Positions 20,761 to 28,842 of a DNA stretch of 31,696 nucleotides are shown piece by piece. The notes under the pieces were generated by a model that was given only the letters and a program-made list of their open reading frames with translations, was not told where the DNA came from and did no database searches. This DNA comes from Beroe ovata. Lineage: Eukaryota; Ctenophora; Nuda; Beroida; Beroidae. The position numbers and the translations under genes are program-made. Position 1 is the stretch's first letter; each line of letters starts with the position of its first letter. The DNA lies in contig CAMPET010000033.1 in assembly GCA_946803715.1 (NCBI GenBank), positions 412,654 through 444,349 on the forward strand. Reading direction: 5' to 3'.

Positions 20761-21014
20761 CGTTAATAATTTATGCATATGTCCATAATTTTTTGTTCCC
20801 GCGGTCGCGGTGCGCGTGCGCATCGCGTGACCCAAATGCCGCGCGCGCTGCACGTCTCTGTGGTTTCTACGATTTTTCAGTTCACTGAGTAGAACAGGGG
20901 CGCGCAACGTGTGCACATAATTTTCTTGACTTGAAATATATACAATTGTACATTATACATACAACATATTTTAGAAACTTTTTGAAAGAACCATCTGTAA
21001 AGTGATTGATTTTG

Positions 21015-22295
21015 TATCACTGTGAAACCAGACGGCTCCCGCACCACAGATGATATAGAGACTGCTGAGTGTCTAGCTGACAGTTTTGCTTCTGTGTTTG
21101 TTGAGGAGCCGTGCGGTCCCCTTCCAAGTGCTTGCTATAAAAGTGATAATAACTCCAATAAGAGCGACGATTTAGTGATATCATATTCTAGTGTTTATGA
21201 TGAACTATGTAAACTTGATGTTTATAAGAGCTTAGGTCCCGATAACGTGCATCCTAAACTTTTGAAAGCATTGGCTGAAAATAGGAGTTTTGTTGAATCT
21301 CTGACTTTGTTTTATAATAAGTGTGCTCAGGATGCTACAATTCCTGATATCTGGAAAGTAGCTCACGTTGTGGCTCTCCACAAGAAGGGCTCAAGAAATG
21401 ACCCCTTGAACTACAGACCGGTTTCGTTGACTTGTGTATTGTGCAAGATATACGAGAAATTTATAAGAAAGCAGGTTTTAGACTTAGTTGGAAGTAACAT
21501 AACTACTGAACAACATGGTTTTGTTCCTAATAAATCTTGTTTATCTAATTTGCTAGAAACTGTCGACACTATTATTGGTTTGCTTGAACAGGAAACGCCA
21601 GTTGATGTTTTGTACTTCGACTTTATGAAGGCGTTTGATACAGTCCCCCATTATAGACTGCTAGTCAAACTACAGAATTATGGAATCACTGGGAATCTGT
21701 TGGAGATAATACAGGACTTTCTCTCAAATAGAACTATGAGAACTGTTATAAGAGGTGAGTATTCTTCACCTCGAAGTGTTAAATCTGGAGTTCCACAGGG
21801 TTCTGTCTTAGGACCATTACTATTCGTCCTGTTTATAAATGATCTGCCAGATGGCATGAAAAATGTTTCTAGAATATTTGCTGACGATTTGAAACTTGTG
21901 GTCGATGCTACTAATATCAATGAAGTTTACTTTGATCTAAATTTGCTCCAAGAATGGGAGGAAACTTGGTTGCTGAGGTTTAATTTGGAAAAATGTAAAG
22001 TGTTGCATATTGACATGAATGACAACCCTAGGAACACCTATCTTTTGAACGGAAAAGAACTAGATAGTACACAAGATGAGAGAGATTTAGGAATAATGAT
22101 CAATGAGAATCTTGATTGGGATCAAAACATTGATACATGTTTGAAAGATGTAAATAGAACAATCGCTTGGGTCAATAGAAATGTGGTGAATAAAGAAGTT
22201 CATGTTATGCTAAGAATTTATAAAGCATTGATTCGGCCTAGATTAGAATATTGTGTTCAAGTGTGGAGTCCTGCTGTTCGCCATGGGAACTGGGG
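21015..22295 (+). mobile_element. CR1/jockey-type LINE reverse transcriptase fragment
   Basis: Open frame carrying the RT domain of a non-LTR retrotransposon ORF2. Marks in order: SLGPDNVHPKLLKAL, PDIWKVAHVVALHKKG, NYRPVSLTCVLCKIYEK, QHGFVPNKSCLSNLL, palm motif A YFDFMKAFDTVPHYRLL, SGVPQGSVLGPLLFVLFIND, catalytic FADD (IFADDLKLVV), and the thumb-region LGIMIN and RLEYCVQVWSP. It starts at the RT N-terminus after an in-frame stop, so the endonuclease part is absent, consistent with 5' truncation; the 3' end is cut by the N at 22296. RT motifs look intact. No poly(A), 3' repeat or target-site duplication is visible because that end is missing. Confidence 0.93.
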
Positions 22296-22296
22296 N
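22296..22296. other. Single N, probable assembly join
   Basis: An N separates LINE RT codons from BARD1 BRCT codons. The frame happens to stay open across it, making a false fusion. Confidence 0.8.
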
Positions 22297-22854
22297 AAAA
22301 CAGACAAGGATGTATCAAGCGGAACAACTCATCTTGTGTGTGAGGTGGATGAAAACTTGGTGTGTAAAAGGACGTTGAAGTTTTTCAAAGCCATGGCTCT
22401 TGGAATACCAATTGTGTCTAAAGCATGGATGGTTGAGAGTGCTAATGCATCGAAATGGTTGCCAATATCACAATTCATTGTGCTGAAGAGTTCTGGTAAC
22501 CGAGAAAAGGCTCCTGAAGAATCTTTTGTTCACCTATTCCAAGGGAAGCCTAGGTTACTCACAGGCTTGTCTGTATTTGTGGACACCTCTCCAAGTAACT
22601 CCACAATGATGAATAAACAAGTGTTAGGTGAATTGGTTCGGATATCAGGCGGGAATCTGATGAAGAGACTGCCAAGAAAAGGCTCTGGTGAGAGGAATTT
22701 GACAAGGGTTTACCATGCTCCTAATGGTTCAGAATTTCAGTCTCAACCATTCATTGTTATCTCTGAGCCGAGTGTAAATGTGCCGGTTGGTTTTGTGGTG
22801 AAATCTCCAAACTGGTTGCTGGACTGCATTGCTAACTATAAACTTGATTCATGA
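22297..22854 (+). CDS. BARD1: BARD1 homologue, C-terminal tandem BRCT part (partial)
   Basis: About 185 codons up to a TGA. The first BRCT repeat lacks its beginning (cut at the N) but keeps THLVCEVDENLVCKRTLK and the Trp signature PIVSKAWMVES. The second runs from GKPRLLTGLSVFVDTSP through RISGGNLMKRLPRK to FVVKSPNWLLDCIANYKLDS. Its end closely resembles vertebrate BARD1 ([22 protein letters not shown]), including the final LDS. In BARD1 the BRCT pair, with the ankyrin domain, reads nucleosomes with H2A K15 ubiquitin and unmethylated H4K20. The ankyrin repeats, linker and start of BRCT1 are missing from the window. Confidence 0.85.
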   Translation, partial: KTDKDVSSGTTHLVCEVDENLVCKRTLKFFKAMALGIPIVSKAWMVESANASKWLPISQFIVLKSSGNREKAPEESFVHLFQGKPRLLTGLSVFVDTSPSNSTMMNKQVLGELVRISGGNLMKRLPRKGSGERNLTRVYHAPNGSEFQSQPFIVISEPSVNVPVGFVVKSPNWLLDCIANYKLDS

Positions 22855-23193
22855 ATCATTATCAATTGATACTATTTCAACTAAAATATATTTCTGAATT
22901 AGTTAGTTGTTTATGTAGTGACAAGAACAAACATACGATAAATTATTTTTGTTTGCAATTTCAAACTGTTTTCATTTATACATTTTACCCTGCTTGACAC
23001 AATGTATCTTGATATCTGACTATTCGAATTCATTTTAACCAATTATACTGTCTCCAACTACTTTTCATTATGTTTAGTTAGTCATACCGAATAGTAATGC
23101 TCATCGATTACAAATTTGCTATCTAATGTATCCCCCTCTTAATTTACACTATAACAGAATTTGCTCCTTCACCTAGGTTACTAGCTTCACAAA
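22855..23193. other. Intergenic between BARD1 and FKBP4
   Basis: AT-rich spacer of about 340 bp between two plus-strand genes. No gene or repeat was recognised. Confidence 0.4.
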
Positions 23194-25288
23194 ATGGTTG
23201 ATGTCAGCAAAGCCCAAGATGGTGGAATTCTCAAGAAGGTAATATTATATGTTGACATGAATAATGCGCTGTTGTTTACTTTAATATGTACAATCATCGT
23301 ACTCCTTCATAGATTTAAATACTGTGGTATTTGAAGCGAGATTTTCGTAACGTGTGGTAATGTGTGTCGGTATGATTGATGTCTGGTGTGTAATGAGGGG
23401 TCACTTTGTGCTGTGAATTTGCCTGTCAATTGACTCCGCAACAGATCCTAACAGAAGGTTCTGGCGACACACCATCAAGCGGTAACACTGTCAAAGTTCA
23501 CTACACTGGCAGACTACTTGACGGCACGGTGTTCGATTCCAGTAAAGATAGAGACGAACTCTTCACTTTCAAAGTGGGAACAGGTTAGAATCGGTGTAAC
23601 TGATGATGATGAATAATGTGATGATGTGTTGTGAGCAGAGTGTCATAATGTGGGAAATTTTCAGGTCAGGTTATCAAAGGCTGGGACGAAGGAATAGTAA
23701 CCATGAAAAGGGGCGAGGTAGCTGTCCTCACCTGTAGATCCGAGTATGCTTATGGCGCTTCCGGTTCACCCCCGAAAATCCCGCCCAATGCAACACTCGA
23801 GTTTGAGGTTCGTCACCATCACGGTTCTGTATGAGATGCCTCCGATGGAGCAGCCAAATATGGCGGGAAGAAATGTTAATGGAATTGTCACATTTTGGCA
23901 ATATTTGAACATAGTTGTAGCGCGCGCAGACTTTTTAGTGTGCTTGTGAATTTTCTAGAAAAGTGATTTTGCGCGCGCAGACTATATATTGGACGGACGT
24001 GACGCGCGCGTTCGAATGGTTATTAATTCATAATTTCTCGATAGATCTGAACGCTCAGTTCCTCATTCTGAACGGTTTCGGTCCAATCACCATTTCACCT
24101 CCATCGCAAATGTAAAGTTCCCGTATTTCAGGTGGAAATGCACGATTTCTTCGGCGAGGATTGCACCGAGAACCAAGATGGTGGTGTTGTGAAGACTGTG
24201 GTGACTGAGGGGACGGGACTGTCCAATCCTAGGGACGGAGCTATGGTGAATGTGTCATGGTCCATGACTCACCTGGATAGGAGTCTCGAAACGAGGTCAC
24301 TCAAGTTCATGCTGGGAGATGGAAGTGGACAGGGAGTGGGTAAGTAGCGAATGTGACTGTGGAATGTTGGCATCTTGTCATCGCTGTAGTTGATGTGCAA
24401 CAATAACATATTGATCAAAGTATGTCATATTGACTCTTTGCAGTCCCTGGTGTGGAAGCAGCGCTGCTAAAGATGAAGAAGGGAGAAGTGGCGTCGGTGA
24501 CTGTGAAGGCGCCCTATGCGTATGGGCACAGTGGAGATGCCACACTGGCTGTGCCTGGGGGAGCTGACTTAGTATACCGCATAACTCTGGAGGATTTTGA
24601 ACAGGCCAAGTACAAATACGAGATGGACAATGCCGAGAAGCTGCAATTTGCCGAGAAAGCCAAAGAAATGGGCACAGAGTACTTCAAGGCAGGGAAGTTT
24701 GAGTTGGCAGTGAAGAAGTACAAGCAGATCACTGAGTATCTGGAGCCTGAAGATGAGGATATGGACGAAGGAATGTCCGATTCTGATGATGAGGGGAGGG
24801 ACGACGAGAAGAAGGACAAGAAAGAGGATTCTGATCCTGATTTCAACAGGAAATCGACAGCTCTCATTGTAGCAGGATTCAGCAACCAAGCACTCTGTTA
24901 TCTGAAGCTCAGCCAAGGCGTCCAGGCATTCAAAGCGTGCGAATCTGCCCTGAAACTCGACCCCACGAACATCAAGGCGCTCTTTAGAAGAGGACAAGCT
25001 GCTGAGATGAACCAGGATTGGGAAGATGCCATCGGCTACTTCAAATCTGTTCTCGAAGTGGATCCGAAGAACACCGTGGCAGCCAACCAGGTGAAGTTCT
25101 GCCGGAACAAGATTATCAGCTACAAGGAGGCCCAGAGGAAGAAATACGCCAACATGTTCGAGAGAACGAATTTCAAGGAGGAAGAGCCGGTAAAGGACAC
25201 CAACAAGATCAAGCCAGACTTCTCCGACGACGAGGAGGATGACGACGAAGCCGAAGGGAGCGCTGATGAGGAGGGCGTTCAAGTGTAG
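23194..25288 (+). CDS. FKBP4: FKBP4/FKBP52-type immunophilin co-chaperone (5 exons)
   Basis: Exons 23194-23238, 23445-23583, 23665-23807, 24132-24339, 24444-25288; phases agree and give 459 aa, equal to human FKBP52. The first FKBP domain is catalytic-type: [27 protein letters not shown], and [21 protein letters not shown]. The second FKBP domain (exon 4 to the start of exon 5) has lost most active-site aromatic residues, as in the family. Three TPR motifs follow ([41 protein letters not shown]), which dock the Hsp90 C-terminal MEEVD, then KKYANMFER and an acidic tail. An acidic insert of about 25 residues ([15 protein letters not shown]) sits between the first and second TPR. It acts on steroid-receptor and other Hsp90 clients in the cytosol. 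Confidence 0.95.
23920..24020. repeat. CG-alternating repeat in FKBP4 intron 3
   Basis: GCGCGCGCAGACT occurs twice, at about 23919-23931 and 23971-23983, with another CGCGCGCG-like block at about 24003-24010. It resembles the CG-rich cores of the foldback elements elsewhere in the window. Confidence 0.5.
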
Positions 25289-25710
25289 TAAAATTTGTAC
25301 GGCTATGTGTTAAGAGCCTGGCTGCTATGTTTCATATTGAATACCCGCTTGATTTTAGCACCTAACTTATTTTACATTTTATAATTATATTTGTTTTGCC
25401 TTCCTTCATCACAAATTTATTTTCTCCTGTTCAATGTTGAATTTGATCTCAAAGTGTTTGCTGATACTGATAGTGATACGATACCGGAAGTTTTTATTTG
25501 GTTGAGGAACAAGGTGTCAAGGTAACGCCTGGTGTCATGGTAGTGTCGGATGTTACCAATATCTGTCCTCTGTTTGTGTTCCTCACGCAAGGCCTAGCCT
25601 TCGATGAAGTTGATGGTCAAACTCAAAGTTGCTGAGCCTTCGCGGGCGAGAAACATGAACAATGGATCACTGGTGACTGGATGAGGATCGACACTGCACT
25701 TACCAGAATC
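25289..25710. other. FKBP4 downstream region
   Basis: FKBP4 3' UTR and spacer, AT-rich to about 25480. The segment around GCCTTCGATGAAG (about 25598-25610) recurs near 26259-26271, beside the 26280 hairpin, suggesting a repeat begins here. No gene was recognised. Confidence 0.4.
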
Positions 25711-25775
25711 AGGATCATCCTACCCTTGCTGGCGGAATGACAATTGCGCGGCGCCGACGGTAGGGAAAACCCTAC
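25711..25775 (+). mobile_element. Tiny inverted-repeat element, copy A (shortened)
   Basis: Begins AGGATCATCCTACCCTTGCT and ends GGTAGGGAAAACCCTAC. It shares CCTACCCTTGCTGGCGG and the GCGCGGCGCCGACGG core with copies B and C in opposite orientation, but lacks the middle CCCTGGCAAGG segment. Confidence 0.65.
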
Positions 25776-25810
25776 AAATGTGTCAGGCGATGCCACTGCC
25801 AGTCACCTTG

Positions 25811-25901
25811 TAGGATTTTACCCTACCATCGGTGCGCGCGATTTTCAATCCGCCCCTTGCCAGGGATAAAATCCCGCCAGCAAGGGTAGGGTGAAATCCT
25901 A
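25811..25901 (-). mobile_element. Tiny inverted-repeat element, copy B
   Basis: 91 bp with 17-bp terminal inverted repeats: TAGGATTTTACCCTACC on the left, and GGTAGGGTGAAATCCTA on the right, complementary at 16 of 17 positions. Internal CCAGGGATAAAATCCCGCC and CCAGCAAGGGTAGGG are shared with copy C. Too small to code; a MITE-like element. Confidence 0.75.
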
Positions 25902-26094
25902 GTCCTACAACCAGTCACCAGACCGCTGATGCAAGCCGCGCGCATAAAATGAATTCTTGACAGGGTCTACCATGATCAATTGATCATCGATCGACAAGAC
26001 GAAAATGTTTCAGTGGTTCACTCTCTGCATGGCACCTTTGAAATTTGAATTTGATGAACTTGAAAGAGCGCAAGAAGCAGTGCAGCTTGTATTT

Positions 26095-26196
26095 GTAAGG
26101 TTTTCCCTACCGCATCGGCGCCGCGCAATTGCGATTTCTTGCCATGCCAGGGATAAAATGTAAAATCCCGCCAGCAAGGGTAGAGAGAAATCCTAC
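26095..26196 (-). mobile_element. Tiny inverted-repeat element, copy C
   Basis: 102 bp in the same orientation as copy B. Starts GTAAGGTTTTCCCTACC, ends GGGTAGAGAGAAATCCTAC; the core GCGCCGCGCAATTGC is the reverse complement of copy A's core. Confidence 0.72.
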
Positions 26197-26279
26197 GACA
26201 TACAATAGTGCAGTGCAAAGTGGACAGATGGCATCGGAACAATGGAACATGCGGCAAGCCTTCGATGAAGGCGCGCGTT

Positions 26280-26361
26280 GTCAGTTTTTATCCGACCTCT
26301 GTTTCTCGCGGGCGCGAGATAAAAACTGACAGTGACAAGGCGCGCGCGAGAAACAGAGGTC
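26280..26361. repeat. Two interleaved perfect inverted repeats
   Basis: Pair 1: GTCAGTTTTTATC at 26280-26292 with GATAAAAACTGAC at 26318-26330. Pair 2: GACCTCTGTTTCTCGCG at 26294-26310 with CGCGAGAAACAGAGGTC at 26345-26361. The arms interleave (1,2,1',2'), so the two stems cannot both form as simple nested hairpins; they would form a pseudoknot-like or alternative pair. Confidence 0.85.
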
Positions 26362-26498
26362 ATGTATCATGCGTCAGATAAGATCTGACACGGCCAGATA
26401 GCACTGGCAACTGGATTTGACTGAGTACACACGTGACACGAGGATTATCAAGAAAAGAAGCTGATACTGCAAGTGCTGAGTTGTAAGTTAATATTGAT

Positions 26499-26823
26499 TA
26501 TGGCGGATCAGGAGGCTCACCTGGAATTTTATCTCTGAAAAATGGAATTTGACCCTTCTGCTCCGCACGTGGATCACAGGGCTCATCTTATGTGAACCTT
26601 CTGATCCACGTGGCGCTTCTCTGGGGTCAAGTCAAAATTCGATGATCACTGAAATCCAATTTGACCCCAGGGAAGCGCAACGTGGATCAGAAGGGTCACC
26701 TAAGTGAACTCGGTGATCCACGTGTATGGATCAGAAGGGTCAAATTCTATTTCTCCGTGTGACCCTCCTGATCCACACGTGGATCACAGGGTTCATCTTA
26801 GGTGAGCCTTCTGATCCGCCATA
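26499..26823. mobile_element. Foldback MITE with 24-bp terminal inverted repeats
   Basis: The ends, TATGGCGGATCA at the left and TGATCCGCCATA at the right, extend to 24 bp with one mismatch. Inside, GATCCACGTG, AGAAGGGTCA and TTTGACCC motifs repeat in both orientations, giving long arms around a centre near 26645. TA lies on each side (GATTA/TGGCGG and CCGCCA/TAGAT), compatible with a Tc1/mariner-type TA duplication. No transposase is present, so it would be non-autonomous. Confidence 0.8.
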
Positions 26824-27727
26824 GATAACAAATACAACGAAAGGGTTCATGCCGGACAAGAACCTCAGAAAAACCTTGAATAACTGAATGATCATACTGA
26901 ATTTTTCCCCTTTTAGAAGGACACTTGAAATGATGTCCCTTTAGCTATCCAGCAATTTTTCCTTCTATTCTTGCTATGAGGGNTTCGCACCAGTCACTAG
27001 GAGTTCTTGTATCATGTGTGCGATCTTTTCAACCATTGTTTTTGTCATACTATAGTACTATAGCTACAATTATCTGATATCAATAGGTTATTCGGTCTCA
27101 TGTGATTGTATCAAGATATCGTACTTAGAATTTACGGTTACCGCTAGTTTGTTTTCCCTAGTGATTATCATCTTAGCGTGGTGCAGGCCCTAACAGTAAC
27201 AGTCATCACTGCTCATCAGCTGTACTCATCACCTACAGTATCTCCTCATCACAAGAACAATAGCCCGGAGCAATATGAATAATGCAGCGAGAACTTGATT
27301 TTACAATTACATTGCTATGCACAATTGTTAATGTTAAGATGGAGAAAGCTTTCTACAAGTATATCCACTATTGCTAAAAGTAAACGTGACTTGGCATTTT
27401 AAAAGCGAAGATTTGTACAAGGAAGTTTTTGTGGTTTATTTCTTCCTTGATACACGTGACCACTGTTTCCGCCAGCTATCCACTGACTGGATGTCAGGTG
27501 CGTGAGCTGGCACTACTCCCACACACACACACGGTACACACAAACTCCGGCTTGTTATAGCGTCGTCTTTTTCCATACTCTGATAGATCTGTTCTAGCTA
27601 AATAATATCGAGCCAATGATGTCTGAATACTCGCAGAATGTTAATCTATTAATCTGAAAGTCAGAGATTGGAAATACAATACAATACGTTCCAAAGCACA
27701 TATCCATAACCTGACAACTGAACAACT
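26824..27727. other. Non-coding stretch with an assembly join at 26983
   Basis: AT-rich DNA with a single N at 26983, a short (CA)n at about 27518-27532, and no recognised gene. The last few hundred bases should contain the promoter of the gene at 27728. Confidence 0.45.
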
Positions 27728-28552
27728 ATGATGTCCGATGCTCCACGGCCACCGACTGATAACTTTCTTCGGAAACTGGTAAGTCGAGGAGCAGCAAATG
27801 GCAGGGATTTTCACACCTTTTCATGCTCCCTACGCACCTGCACGATCGTATTTCAGGAACATGACGCGTTATTGAACTCCAGGAATCTCGAGGATACTGT
27901 GAATGACGGGAGCCCGAGGAACTCTTACCTTCCCAAATCCTCCCTCCCCGTTCGGAACAAGAAGCATATTCTAGAAGGTTATGAAACTGTGATATTCGGG
28001 CATGGCGCTAAGGAGACACGTCACAGTGAAGGCAAGGGTGAGAGTGGACTTGAAGTGAAGGAGGGAGCCGAATTGGAGGGAGCAAAAGTCAAAACCAAAA
28101 GTGTTGAACTTCCTTTTCGACCTTCTGCGGAGTACAGAAACTTTGTGAAGGAGCAACGCCAAGTAACCAATAGGTTTGGCGCTCCAGCGTCCAAACTCCA
28201 AAGAGGTTCCGAAGTTCCGACGAGCTACAACAGTTTTCTAAAACGGCGTACAGAATACGTGAAACCGGAAGTTACGGATCCCTCGGCCCATATCATACGG
28301 TGTTCGGACGATTTGAGGGTCAATGTCAGTATAGGACAGCGAGTGAGACCATGTCCTTCAATCGAGGCTGTCCGAGTTCACATTGACCTCGTGAACAGGG
28401 TCATGGGAAAGGAGGAGAAGGGTGGGGTGAGGAAGATCAAATGTGGATCGGAGAAGGGGAAAATCGTCAGGCACAGACCTCAGGATGATTCGATGTCAAG
28501 GGTAGAGGGGTCTCAACTGGACATTGAACTGGGCAAAGAAAAGTGTTCCTAG
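27728..28552 (+). CDS. Unrecognised protein with an optional in-frame intron
   Basis: Starts ATGATG and reaches a TAG. A donor CTG/GTAAGT at 27779 and acceptor TTTCAG at 27851-27856 define a 78-bp intron that is a multiple of three and free of stops, so both spliced (248 aa) and unspliced (274 aa) forms stay in frame. The spliced form is favoured because the consensus sites are good and the join NFLRKL-EHDALL reads smoothly. No signal peptide or membrane segment. A basic, low-complexity middle (EGKGESGLEVKEGAELEGAK) is followed by a more conserved-looking stretch (FRPSAEYRNFVKEQRQVTN, then SYNSFLKRRTEYVKPE). I do not recognise the family; no function is offered. Confidence 0.6.
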   Translation: MMSDAPRPPTDNFLRKLVSRGAANGRDFHTFSCSLRTCTIVFQEHDALLNSRNLEDTVNDGSPRNSYLPKSSLPVRNKKHILEGYETVIFGHGAKETRHSEGKGESGLEVKEGAELEGAKVKTKSVELPFRPSAEYRNFVKEQRQVTNRFGAPASKLQRGSEVPTSYNSFLKRRTEYVKPEVTDPSAHIIRCSDDLRVNVSIGQRVRPCPSIEAVRVHIDLVNRVMGKEEKGGVRKIKCGSEKGKIVRHRPQDDSMSRVEGSQLDIELGKEKCS

Positions 28553-28717
28553 TTCACGTTGACTCTGCGAGTCACTGAAAGTGACAGACACAAGCGAAGT
28601 CATGCAAGTGAAATAAGCAAGTTCTGCATGGACGTGGACTGTATAGCTTTTATCTCTCTTTAGTGGAGAAGTGGTGCGATAATTTTCACTTTTCAGATTA
28701 AATATCAAAAGCAAAGT

Positions 28718-28723
28718 AATAAA
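28718..28723 (+). terminator. AATAAA polyadenylation signal
   Basis: Canonical hexamer about 165 bp after the stop of the unrecognised plus-strand gene, in AT-rich DNA. Confidence 0.45.
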
Positions 28724-28842
28724 CAAGATTCCGCTTCATAATTGATATGATTTTGCTTATATATGCTCAGCAATATAATACTAAAAGTAGTATCACTGAT
28801 AAGATGGTATTAATCCATCTAAACTCAATTTAATTCCTGAAT

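Larger units (their letters stand above)
20034..20917. repeat. Composite block bounded by 54-bp direct repeats
   Basis: Copies at 20034-20087 and 20864-20917 share TTTCTACGA, TTCAGTTCACTGAGTAGAA and GGGGCGCGCAACGTGTGCAC, with very few differences. They bracket the telomere-like arrays and the three ~70-bp modules described separately. The repeats are too long to be target-site duplications; they look like ends of one repeat family or a segmental duplication. Confidence 0.7.

Noticed and set aside
20034-20917. CRISPR-like or prokaryotic repeat array
   Set aside because: Repeats are inverted and telomere-like, without regular spacers, in a spliced eukaryotic context.
21022-22854. A 610-codon frame fusing reverse transcriptase to BRCT domains
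   Set aside because: The frame crosses the N at 22296. Everything left of it is LINE RT and everything right is BARD1, so it is a join artefact, not a fusion protein.
24569-25282. A 237-codon minus-strand frame opposite FKBP4
   Set aside because: It mirrors the acidic, stop-poor FKBP4 exon 5 and has no family pattern; the plus-strand protein is unmistakable.
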